From positions 1-20,767 of the forward strand of contig SDVU01000105.1 of NCBI GenBank assembly GCA_016256075.1: a DNA stretch of 20,767 nt, written 5' to 3'. The position numbers and the translations under genes were made by a program. This DNA comes from Dictyocoela muelleri (lineage: Eukaryota; Microsporidia). Position 1 is the first letter of the stretch. The number at the start of each line of letters is the position of its first letter. The notes under the pieces are model-generated. The model did no database searches, was not told where the DNA came from, and saw only the letters and a list, made by a program, of their open reading frames with translations. This document shows, piece after piece, positions 7,472-15,875 of the stretch.

Positions 7472-9664
7472 ATGAAGCGCAATCTAAAATCTAATTTAAA
7501 TGAAAATCAAACAAAATTATCATTCTTTTTAAAAAAGAAAAATCCAATGCAATCAAATTCATTTAACATTGACCAAACAATTCTTGGGAAGGAAATAAAA
7601 AGTAATGATGAGATAAAAACCAATAATCAGATAAAAACTAATATTAATATAAAAATTAATAATAAAATAAAAATAAATAATAAAATAAAAATAAATAATA
7701 AAATAAATAATAAAATCGAATTTAATAAAACCGAATTTAAGAAAACCGAATTTAATAAAACAATACCAAACCATAAAACAATACCAAATTCGAAAATTGC
7801 AATCGATTACTTTGATATCGGTGCTAATATTTATTTTTTAACACATTATCATGCAGATCATTATAAAGGGATTAGAAAAAGTTTTAAAATGCCAATTTAT
7901 ACGTCTGCAACTACTGGGAATTTAGTTAAAACTTTTATAAATCCTGAAAATATTATTATGCTTGATTTGTATAAATGGTACAAAATTGATGATAAATTTT
8001 TCAAACATAGTATAAATGAAAATTCATATGTAAATGATGAAATAAATTCATGCAATTGTGATGAAATAAATTCATTTAATTGTGATAAAATAGATTCATT
8101 TAATTGTGATAAAATAAATTCATGTGTAAATGATGAAATAAATTCATGCAATTGTGATAAAATAAATTCATGTAATTGTGATAAAATAAATTCATGCAAC
8201 TGTGATAAAATAAATTCATGTAATTGTGATAAAATAAATTCATGCATAAATAATGAAATAAATTCATGTAATTGTGATGAAATAAATTCATGTATAAATG
8301 ATAAAATAAATTCATGTATAAATGATGAAATAAATAATTCATGCACTTATGATGAAATAAATCCATGCAACTGTGATAAAATAAATAATTCACGCATAAA
8401 TGATGAAAACAACAAAATCATTAGGACAAATAAAATAACAAAAGATATCTTCGAAAATAATATTCATTCAGATTCATCACAAGATCTTTACGTATTTTTG
8501 ATAGATGCTAATCATTGTCCGGGTTCAGTGTGTTTTCTTTTCTTTAGAAATTATAAATTTTTTCTTCATACTGGTGATTTTAGATATGAGAGGAGTCTTT
8601 TTGACATTTCAATTCCATTTGAAAATTATTTCGTAATTGAAAATGATAAAGAGATAATTAAAGATGATAAAATGATAATTAAAGATGAAAAATTGTTAAT
8701 TGAAAATGATAAAATGATAATTAAATATGATAAAAAAATTAAAAATCATCGCAAAGAGTCATTAAATAATTATAATTTCCGAACAAAACAAATGAAATTT
8801 TCAAGAAATATTTATAAATCAAAACCAATATCTCTCAAAAACATAAAATTTTGCAAAATATACCTCGACAACACCTATGAAAATTTTAGACCATTTAAAT
8901 CACAAGAAGAAATAATCCATTCATTAATGAAATATCTACAAAAGAATATATTTATTAAGGATAAATTAGTACAAAATATGTTTCAAAATATATTATTTCC
9001 ATTTAAAACACAGTTAGTTTTTGCAACTTATCTTATTGGTAAAGAAAAAATATTTTTAACAATTGCTGATTATTTTGATAAAAAAATTTTTGTTGATGAT
9101 CGGAAATTCAAAATTTTTAATTGTTTTGATCGGCATGCGATTGATTTTTTAAATAGGAATGTTAAAAATTATATTTCTAAATTTGAAAAGAATGAAATTA
9201 ACGATAAAATTGGTGATTATAAAGAAAATAACCGAATTATAGATAAAATGAATGAAAATAACATTAATATAAATAACATGAATAAAAATAACATGAACTT
9301 ACACCGAAATATAGATGGCATGAATATAAATAATATGAATTGTAAAACACTACCTTTCGATAGAATTGAGTCACTAAATCCAGAAAATAAAATTTTGTTG
9401 ATCTCAATGTATGATCTAAATAAAGACAAATTGAATAAAAAGTTTAAAAATTTAAAATCTGAAAAAATTATGGTAATTGTTGGGACTGGTTGGAAGGAAA
9501 AGCAAATATTTTTTGATTGGAAGAGAGGAGATGGACGAATTATAAAGAAAGGAATTGAAATTATTTATATACCCTACAGTGAACACAGCAGTTCAAAAGA
9601 ATTAGAGATGTTCAAGAATGATTTTATATATGACGAAATTATTAATACCGTGAATTTTTTCTGA
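7472..9664 (+). CDS. SNM1/Pso2-type metallo-beta-lactamase (beta-CASP) DNA nuclease
   Basis: SNM1/Pso2 enzymes are nuclear 5'-exonucleases that act in interstrand-crosslink and double-strand-break repair. The 730-residue frame keeps every core motif. Asp112 (IAIDYFDIG) is motif 1, and HYHADH at 125-130 is motif 2. His348 in DANHCPGSV is motif 3, and Asp369 in HTGDFRYE is motif 4. Asp466 in YLDNTYE is beta-CASP motif A, with the family signature GKEKIFLTIAD at 523-533 and GTGW at 671-674. His705 in PYSEHSSSKE is motif B, and Val727 in NTVNF is motif C. Val rather than His at motif C is the mark of DNA-specific members; RNA enzymes such as CPSF73 carry His. Low-complexity inserts sit between motifs: Asn/Lys/Ile repeats at ~45-105, an 8-residue repeat at 187-314, an Asp/Lys-rich run at ~389-430 and Asn/Met repeats at ~590-628. 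The protein ends three residues after motif C, so it lacks the tail seen in SNM1A. No intron is needed. Paralogue (SNM1A, SNM1B or Artemis type) is not decided; the core reads closest to Pso2/SNM1A. Confidence 0.92.
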   Translation: MKRNLKSNLNENQTKLSFFLKKKNPMQSNSFNIDQTILGKEIKSNDEIKTNNQIKTNINIKINNKIKINNKIKINNKINNKIEFNKTEFKKTEFNKTIPNHKTIPNSKIAIDYFDIGANIYFLTHYHADHYKGIRKSFKMPIYTSATTGNLVKTFINPENIIMLDLYKWYKIDDKFFKHSINENSYVNDEINSCNCDEINSFNCDKIDSFNCDKINSCVNDEINSCNCDKINSCNCDKINSCNCDKINSCNCDKINSCINNEINSCNCDEINSCINDKINSCINDEINNSCTYDEINPCNCDKINNSRINDENNKIIRTNKITKDIFENNIHSDSSQDLYVFLIDANHCPGSVCFLFFRNYKFFLHTGDFRYERSLFDISIPFENYFVIENDKEIIKDDKMIIKDEKLLIENDKMIIKYDKKIKNHRKESLNNYNFRTKQMKFSRNIYKSKPISLKNIKFCKIYLDNTYENFRPFKSQEEIIHSLMKYLQKNIFIKDKLVQNMFQNILFPFKTQLVFATYLIGKEKIFLTIADYFDKKIFVDDRKFKIFNCFDRHAIDFLNRNVKNYISKFEKNEINDKIGDYKENNRIIDKMNENNININNMNKNNMNLHRNIDGMNINNMNCKTLPFDRIESLNPENKILLISMYDLNKDKLNKKFKNLKSEKIMVIVGTGWKEKQIFFDWKRGDGRIIKKGIEIIYIPYSEHSSSKELEMFKNDFIYDEIINTVNFF
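7610..7785 (+). repeat. In-gene repeats coding Asn/Lys/Ile and Glu-Phe-Lys/Asn units
   Basis: Codes for short units such as KINNKI (AAAATAAATAATAAAATA), then EFNKT/EFKKT, then TIPNHK/TIPNSK. These lie between a Lys-rich N terminus and motif 1 of the nuclease and keep the frame throughout. They look like replication-slippage products in AT-rich coding DNA and are likely disordered in the protein. Confidence 0.8.
8030..8413 (+). repeat. 24-bp coding minisatellite, about 16 units, inside the nuclease gene
   Basis: Units code for NCDKINSC and variants (VNDEINSC, INNEINSC, INDKINSC) and start at 8030, 8054, 8078 and so on every 24 bases. Two late units are 27 bases long, through an extra Asn codon. 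All lengths are multiples of three, so the frame is kept. Four consecutive units at 8150-8245 are nearly identical, which suggests recent slippage. The insert separates motif 2 from motif 3 and carries many Cys residues. Antisense frames across it are by-products of the repeat. Confidence 0.95.
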
Positions 9665-10020
9665 TTTAAGCTAAATATGGAGTTTTTTATCTTTATAATT
9701 ATATTTTTTTTCTATTAAAAATGTTGACATTATATAAATTATGTTCTCAGAAATCTCTACAAAAAATTTTAAAGAAAAAATATAAAAGAATTATTGAGTT
9801 TCTTATGATGAATTACTTTGATTATAAAATTTTATTTAAATTGTATACTAATATGATCATATAAAAATAAATCAAAATTGCTTTAGCATTAATGTTGCAT
9901 TTTATTTATTGGTCCATTTATGAATTGAGAATAAAAATTTTTTATAAAATTTAATCAAGCATTAATTTTATTAAAAAATTTAATCAAGAATTAATTTTAT
10001 TACAGAGTTATTCATTTTAG
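9665..10020. other. 3' flank of the nuclease gene
   Basis: AT-rich, no gene. The first AATAAA after the stop codon lies at 9866-9871 and could serve polyadenylation, but such hexamers arise by chance at this composition. A direct repeat of TTAATTTTATTA with AAAAATTTAATCAAG lies at ~9945-10003. Confidence 0.4.
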
Positions 10021-10296
10021 TATGTACAAGTATTCACTTTTTATATGTACAATTATTTCTTTTTTATATGTACAGGTATTTATTTTTATATTTGTACGTG
10101 TTCATTTTTTATATGTACAATTTCATTTTTTATATGTACAATTACTCATTTTTAAAGTACATGTATTCATATGTACAGGTATTCATTTTTATATGTACAA
10201 TTATTCATTTTTATATATACAAGTATTCATTTTTATATTTGTACGTATCCATTTTTTATATGTACAATTACACCCTTTTTTATGTACAATTACACG
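10021..10296. repeat. TGTACA-bearing minisatellite, about 12 units
   Basis: Imperfect tandem units of about 20-24 bp read roughly TTTTTATATGTACA plus ATTATTCA. The palindrome TGTACA (or TTGTACG) recurs every unit. Plus-strand frames of 101 and 81 codons run across the array in two frames, both rich in Phe, Tyr and Ile; they reflect the repeat and are not called as genes. Confidence 0.9.
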
Positions 10297-10370
10297 GTTT
10301 TGTAAAGTTATAGACACTTTTTGTTGAGTTATATACACAATTCCAAGGCTATCAAAACATTTATATCTTT

Positions 10371-10410
10371 TAGCGTAAGCGGATATTAAAAAAAAGGTAT
10401 ACTTACGCTA
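10371..10410. repeat. Short hairpin, 9-bp arms
   Basis: TAGCGTAAG at 10371-10379 faces CTTACGCTA at 10402-10410 across a 22-base A-rich loop. Confidence 0.6.
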
Positions 10411-10541
10411 GAAAACCTAAAAAATATCTTATAAAATAATAACCCTCGAATTTTAAATGTTTTTTACTATAAAATTTACAATATTTTTGTTCTTATTTGA
10501 TTTTTTTTATTCATAAAATTGTTGAGTTTTCAATCGGGTTT

Positions 10542-10842
10542 CTCACCCCCTCTATTTTTTAGGAAATATTTATACGTAAGAGAAAATTAAGTGATTATTA
10601 TTTGAAATAACCGCTAAATCCCTAGTTATTTTCAGATATGATATGAATAATTTTTTAAGACTATATATGAAAGTTTTCAAAAAAAATAACCGCTTTGCGA
10701 AAAATTTTGTAAACTTTCATATATAGTCGTAAAAAAATATTAATATCATATCTGAAAATAGCTAGGGATTTGGCGCTTATTTCAAATAATAATCATTAAT
10801 TTCCTCTTACGTATAGCGATTTCCTAAAAAAGGGAGAGGTGA
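10542..10842. repeat. Foldback palindrome (MITE-like), ~145-bp arms
   Basis: The left arm starts TCACCCCCTCT and reads through TTAGGAAAT, TACGTAAGAG, ATTATTTGAAATAA, AAATCCCTAG and TTTCAGATATGATAT to ACTATATATGAAAG. The right arm is its reverse complement with scattered differences, ending AGGGAGAGGTGA. The centre is near 10692. No coding capacity is present. It fits a non-autonomous foldback element; the parent family is unknown, and no target duplication was identified because the right end runs straight into a tandem array. Confidence 0.85.
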
Positions 10843-10966
10843 CTAACTCGGGTGACTAACTCGAGTGACTAACTCGGGTGACTAACTCGAGTGACTAACT
10901 CGGGTTACGCTCGGGTGAATAACACGAGTGACTAACTCGGGGTGACTAACTCGGGTGACTATTCAA
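10839..10966. repeat. 13-bp tandem array next to the foldback
   Basis: About nine units of GTGACTAACTCGG. Two clean units alternate with the GTGACTAACTCGA form, creating CTCGAG-type junctions, and there are two decayed units near 10906-10930. The first unit overlaps the right tip of the foldback, so the array may have grown from the element end. Its GC content is much higher than the surroundings. Confidence 0.9.
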
Positions 10967-11333
10967 TTTATTAATGGAAAAATATTTTTTTTTAAAAAAG
11001 AACATGGTTTCTCGATCTTTAACCTTATAAAAAAGCACATTTTCTTATAAACTAGCATTTATTTCATTAATATCATAAATAAATCTGTAAATTACAGATC
11101 CTTATGATTCCCGAAGAACATAAATATGTTCAAATGATCATTTAGTATTACAAGACTTATTCCAATGAAAAATGTTTTATTTTTTTCAAATGGGAGACAC
11201 GGGTTTTCAATAGCCCGGTTATTTACTTTAGTCTCCGGATCTACAAAATAATGTTTCGGCATACACTATCTTGTAGCATTTTTTCCAATTCATTATATGC
11301 CATTCATTTATCAGAGACCACATATGATTTCGG
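10967..11333. other. Spacer between the 13-bp array and the second Merlin element
   Basis: No gene or recognised repeat. AT-rich, with scattered stops in all frames. Confidence 0.5.
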
Positions 11334-11354
11334 GGTACTAACTACTTAATTTAT

Positions 11355-11628
11355 ACACCCAGATATTTCAAATATAGAAGCTTATGAAAAACCAAAAACA
11401 TATTTGAGCGTATCTTGTCTTAATACTCCTGAACGTATATTTTTTTTCTCATTGTCTTCTATTTTTAGTATATTTTTTATTTCGGAAACTTCATTTCCGA
11501 AATAAAAAATATGTTAAAAATAGAAGATAATGAGAAAGAAAATATACTTTCAGGAGTATTAAGACGAGATACGTACAAATATGTTTTCGGTTTTTCATAA
11601 GATTTTATATTTGGAAATATATGGGTGT
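11355..11628. repeat. Left-end foldback of the Merlin element
   Basis: Palindrome from ACACCC to GGGTGT, centre near 11492, tip around TTCGGAAACTTCATTTCCGAA. Internal landmarks AATATAGAAGCTTATG, CGTATCTTGTC, TACTCCTGAA and TCTTCTATTTTTA recur inverted on the far side, as TAAAAATAGAAGA, TCAGGAGTA and ACGAGATACG. Confidence 0.9.
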
Positions 11629-11683
11629 TTTATTAAATTTTTATCGGTTTTGCACGCAAAACTATTTTTTTTAAAAAACCCCT

Positions 11684-12573
11684 ATGGTTCGACCAAAGAA
11701 ATGTATTGATAAAATGACATACAATCAATTTAACACTTACATTAGTCGAAAGCTGAAAGTTGTGGAATTATTACAAGAAAAAAGTTCTTTCCCCAAAAAA
11801 TAAGATGTTCAAAATGTGGCAGAGGATGAAACTGCAGAAATATAAAAATTATAAGGCAGTATTTAGATGGAGGTGTAATAAAAATTGCGGTGGAACAACC
11901 TCTATATATAAAAATTCATTTTTTTAGGATTGCCATATTGACTTAAAAAGGTTTTTAAAATTGTTATTTTACTTTTATTATGAAATTAATTCTTCATAAT
12001 GTACAATTAAACAGTTACAAATGTCTTATTCTACATACTATTATTTTAAAAAACGCTTCGAAGCAGCTATATTTAGGGATTACATTTTAAATAAAACTCC
12101 AATAGGTGGGGATGGACATGAAATTAAAATTGATGAATCTCTTTTCAATAGGAGAAAATATTTTAAAGGTAGATTGAAAGAACCAATATGGGCATTCGGA
12201 GGAATTGATAAGAGCACTAAAGAATGTTTTTTCCACATAGTTGATGATAGGTCGACAGAAACACTTATACCTCTTATTAGAATGTAAATTAGAGTCGGAT
12301 CCGATATTGTGAGTGATTTTCGAAATCATATACTAATATACATAAATATAGATTTCGACATTTTACAGTGAATCACAAAAAAAATTTGTCAATCCAGAGA
12401 CAATAAAACATACGCAAAATATTGAAAACCTATGGATGATAGTGAAGAAAAAAATGCACTCTGATTATGGAATCAATAGGAATTTATTAGAAAAGCATTT
12501 GGATATTTTCTGTTGGAAGAGAAATTTAAAACGTACATTCAGCGAATTTATTTATTTTATAAACAATTATTAA
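11684..12573 (+). pseudogene. Merlin (IS1595/ISXO2-like) DDE transposase, decayed but with all catalytic residues
   Basis: The ATG at 11684 opens MVRPKKCIDKMTYNQFNTYI. A zinc ribbon follows, split between frames (RCSKCGRG, then RWRCNKNCGGTTS). The middle block runs through FGGIDKSTKE and holds the first Asp (IKIDESLF, GAT 12132-12134). The second Asp is in SDFRNH (12315-12317), and the Glu is in HTQNIENLW (GAA 12424-12426), followed by a C-terminal DIFCWKRNLKRTF block ending at TAA 12571-12573. Frameshifts separate the zinc ribbon halves and break the stretch between SDF and FVNPET. In-frame stops lie just after TSIYKNSFF, before the CTIKQLQ stretch, and at 12285-12287. It is more complete than the copy at 1439-2212 and differs from it in sequence, so two Merlin lineages are present. 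Confidence 0.88.
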
Positions 12574-12673
12574 TACTACATTATATATTTAATTTTTTTT
12601 AATAATTTAAACATAATTTAGAAAAAATTATACATTAAATAATATTATATTCTTTAATATCATTTCCGAAAAA

Positions 12674-12929
12674 CAACCATATATTTCCAAATATAGAAGC
12701 TTATGAAAAACCGAAAACATATTTGAACGTATCTTGTCGTAATACTCCTGAATGTATATTTCCTTTCTCATTATCTTCTATTTTTAGTATATTTGAAGCT
12801 TCGCTTCAAATATACTAAAAATAGAAGATAATGATAAAAGAAATATAAGTTCAGGAGTATTACGACGAGATACGTTCAAATATGTTTTCGGTTTTTCGCA
12901 ATCTTCTATATTTGGAAATATCTGGGTGT
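12674..12929. repeat. Right-end foldback of the Merlin element
   Basis: Palindrome from CAACCATATATTTCC to GGAAATATCTGGGTG, centred on TTTGAAGCTTCGCTTCAAA near 12801. It is close in sequence to the left-end foldback (shared AATATAGAAGCTTATG, CGTATCTTGTCGTAATA, TCTTCTATTTTTAGTATA). Its arms match each other better than those of the left-end copy. Confidence 0.92.
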
Positions 12930-12952
12930 ATCAAGTAAGTAGTTAGTACCAA

Positions 12953-14207
12953 TTAAAAATTTAAAACGATATTTTTAACATTATTATTATCTTTTTCGTT
13001 AGACAATAAGCCAGATTTGATATTTTGCACCATTATTCGTGTTCTCATCTCTTCTTTTTTTAATAAATCAATGACTTTAAATAATGATGGATTTTTTCTG
13101 GCGATTTTAGAATTAAGGTGCTTATGATAAGCTTCACAGCTATTAGTTGTTGTGTGCTTAGACGTTACGTTCTTTTATAACACGACCAAAATTCCTTTTT
13201 CTTTATAATTAAAGGATTTTGTGAAAAATTCTTTCGAAAAAAATTATCAATTAAATCATATTCAACTGTACTGCCTTTTAACCTTTTAATTTTTTCATAT
13301 TCAAATTCAACTTTATTTTCGGGTATAAATGCTTGAATTGATAAATATTTTACGTATTTTTTAAAATCATTATTTCGTTTATATTCATTTATTAAGCCAT
13401 TTATATTCATGAATTTCACAATAATTTGATTAAAGTGAAAATTACAACCTCGTATTTCTATGCTTTTCAATACATACGATGCTGCATAAAAAACGGCAAT
13501 TTCAAAATCAATTATTAATAGTTTAGGTGAATTATTAATCATTTTTGATATTTTAGTAAATATTAAAGTATATGCATTTTGAGATTTCGATTCAATCATA
13601 AAATATGCAGCGGGTATGAATTTATTAAAAGAATACAATATATTATGTATATTGGATAATACTCTTTAGGATATGATTAAAAGGTTCCATCTGACATCCA
13701 TGTTTCGGATTTTCTCAAATAATCTAAATTTTCGCCTGTGGAAAAAATAAAAATCTATCTTTTTCATTTAAATTAAAAGATTGTAAAAATGATCTGTTAT
13801 TAAAAGTATATTTAATAGACTCATATATTTTAATAGAATCTTTATTTACGCTATACTTATGAATATTACGAAGTCTTATGAAATAATCACGCTTACTATC
13901 ATATTTTTCAATCCTTTTCAATTCATCTCTGCTTTTATCAATTATAGCTTTGTTGAGTGAATCTTGAAAATCGACATTAGTGCTGATAACATTGTTTTTT
14001 AATTTTTTATTTATGTCAATCTTTAAAATTTTAAAATTTTCGGGCTATTGACAGTGATCTACTGTTTCTAATACTATGTCTAACTCGAAATTGGTATGTA
14101 TTCCTTCCTTACAATCATGCCTTCCACACCTGAAACTAATAAAATCTTTATATTTTTATCTAAGTTATATATAAAATTACGATATAGATTTTTATTATTG
14201 TGTTTTT
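12953..14207 (-). pseudogene. Mutator-like (MULE) transposase with FLYWCH-type head, decayed
   Basis: Read on the minus strand. The head (about 14205-14045) shows a Cys/His pattern, FRCGRHDCKEGIHTN then VDHC, like a FLYWCH or related zinc finger. A helical stretch follows (RDELKRIEKYDSKRDYFIRL). The first catalytic Asp is in SDGTF (GAT over 13689-13691). The core continues IPAAYFMIESKSQNAY and LLIIDFEIAVFYAA, which holds the second Asp, and then the MULE C-x2-H motif GCNFHFNQ. The tail reads TSKHTTTNSCEAYHKHLN, as in the R-T-N-N-x-x-E-x-x-H end of MULEs, and stops at TAA over 12953-12955. Breaks seen are a frameshift near 14130, a stop over 14045-14047, frame changes and a stop around 13640-13720, and a frameshift near 13170. 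The element's terminal repeats were not recognised. Confidence 0.85.
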
Positions 14208-15690
14208 TTTTGTGTTTTTATTATTTTTAAGGTGTCCATAAGGATGAAAAAATTTATTTTTAATATAATTTTTCTATTTTTTTATTAATTTCTGCCTGCA
14301 TTTTTTCGACAAAAATGCCGGCATAAAAAATCAAAAAAATGCCGGAGGCATTTTTTCGGACTGCCAATATTTATTTTTATTGAGTAATTATACAAAGTTT
14401 AGCTTTGTTATAAAAATCTTTCGATTTCTATATTACGTTAAAATAAATATTAATAAAAATAATTTAAATATGTTTAATATTAAAACCGTTACTAAATCAT
14501 TTTTTGTATCCAAAAAAATCTAGATTTACCCCCTCTTGAGAGATATAGTAAACACTCTCAATGCATCTAATAAACGTTTTAATAAAAATATCTAGGGATA
14601 TTCTCTTTAAAATTTACGAAAATAAGCTTTTTGTATTTTCTAATAACTATTATAATATGTCTTGACAAACTTTCTTTAGAAACTCTTTTTATAATTTCTC
14701 ATATATGTTCTAATTATTTTTCTTAACTATAACTGATGTGTATATATTTCTAAAAATATATACTTCTAAATTAATATCACATACATTATATTAAATACGT
14801 TTAATTATAATATAAATGTAAAATGTCTCTATTCTTATATTACTTTTATTGCATCTTAGTCCCATTATATTTATCGAATTTCATCGCAGTTTAAATTATA
14901 TATTTTATTATACATTTTCTCTTTTATAAATATCTTCAATATTGTTCTTTTAATTAATTATTCTGTATATATAATTACATATTATGAATATTGTATAATC
15001 TCTATAGTCCTACTTATATAAAAATCTTTATTTAAATATCTTTCTTTTACTTTACTGTTTTCTTTATTTTTTCTCTTATATACTGTTCTTTATACCTGTA
15101 ATACTTTTATTGATACTTATTTACTATGTATATGTTCTAATACTGATTCTTTAGTGTGCTATATACCGTTCTATATTGTTCTTTTGATCTTTTCTTAGAA
15201 AAATGGGTTTTCTTATATTATTTTTTTATCTTTTTATAATACTCTTTTATTATTCTACAATATTTATTATGTCATATAAATTATAACTGTAGTTTTATAA
15301 TTTTACTCCTACTGTATAATGTTCTACTTTCTTTCTGCTAGTTTAATCGTAAACCGATGCATTAAAAGCTATAGCTGACTAAGTCTGCCGAATCAAAAGG
15401 CTACTGCCCTATATGTCTTTAAAAAGGTATAGAAAATTGGTCCTGCTAACGCAGTCTTATTAACATCATTACTTACCTGACCCGTACCAAACAAAACACA
15501 AACCTAACCTATAATTAAAAGGATTTTACTATGTAATTGTTTTCCCAACCCTTAAACCAAATAATTATAATAAATTTAAGTGTATGTCTGGCTATTAGGC
15601 CATTTAATGAACCCAAAATTTTTGAGAGGAAAGAATAATTGATATGTTTATCTTATTTTTAAATAATAACAAATAAAATTGTTGTAGCTT
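14208..15690. other. Gene-free AT-rich region with a G-poor tract
   Basis: Nothing codes here. Bases 14290-14365 carry short inverted copies of AAAAATGCCGG/GCATTTTTTCG. From about 14640 to 15330 the plus strand is rich in T and C and strikingly poor in G. Bases 15340-15560 are less simple in composition, but no RNA gene or frame was recognised in them. Confidence 0.55.
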
Positions 15691-15732
15691 GTTTAGAAGG
15701 ATGCCTACTTTGAGTTAGACATCTTTCTAAAC
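15691..15732. repeat. Hairpin with 13-bp arms
   Basis: GTTTAGAAGGATG at 15691-15703 pairs with CATCTTTCTAAAC at 15720-15732, with one G.T pair, across a 16-base loop. Function unknown. Confidence 0.6.
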
Positions 15733-15875
15733 AGAAGCAATTTTTCAAAATTAAATTTATGATCCATATAAATTTGGAATTAATTGATAAAATATTGTAA
15801 AATTGTGATGACATTATTTGATTATAAATAAAGCTTAAGATATTACAGCTGCAAAAAAAAATAAAATTGTGATGG

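Larger units (their letters stand above)
11334..12950 (+). mobile_element. Merlin element with hairpin-forming ends, 1617 bp
   Basis: The left tip GGTACTAACTACTT (11334-11347) is the exact reverse complement of the right tip (12937-12950), and the match continues inward through ACACCCAGATATTTC. Each end is then itself a palindrome (11355-11628 and 12674-12929), so a module of about 130 bp is present four times in alternating orientation. A decayed Merlin transposase lies between, in the plus direction. No target-site duplication of the 8-9 bp usual for Merlin was seen at the outer ends. The right end stops 2 bp short of the stop codon of the neighbouring MULE remnant. Confidence 0.8.

Noticed and set aside
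7559-8393. Minus-strand frames of 71, 149 and 97 codons within the nuclease gene
   Set aside because: They read the antisense of the in-gene repeats (LHEFILSQ-type units) and exist only because the repeat has a period divisible by three.
10022-10327. Two overlapping plus-strand frames of 101 and 81 codons
   Set aside because: Both are translations of the TGTACA minisatellite in different frames, with no domain.
10839-11347. Kinship between the GGTGACTAACTCGG array and the Merlin tip GGTACTAACTACTT
   Set aside because: They share GGT and ACTAACT, but the phrase runs in opposite directions relative to the element interiors, so the likeness is probably chance.
10371-15732. Short hairpins as bacterial-type terminators
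   Set aside because: The genes are of eukaryotic type, and these hairpins do not follow any stop codon.
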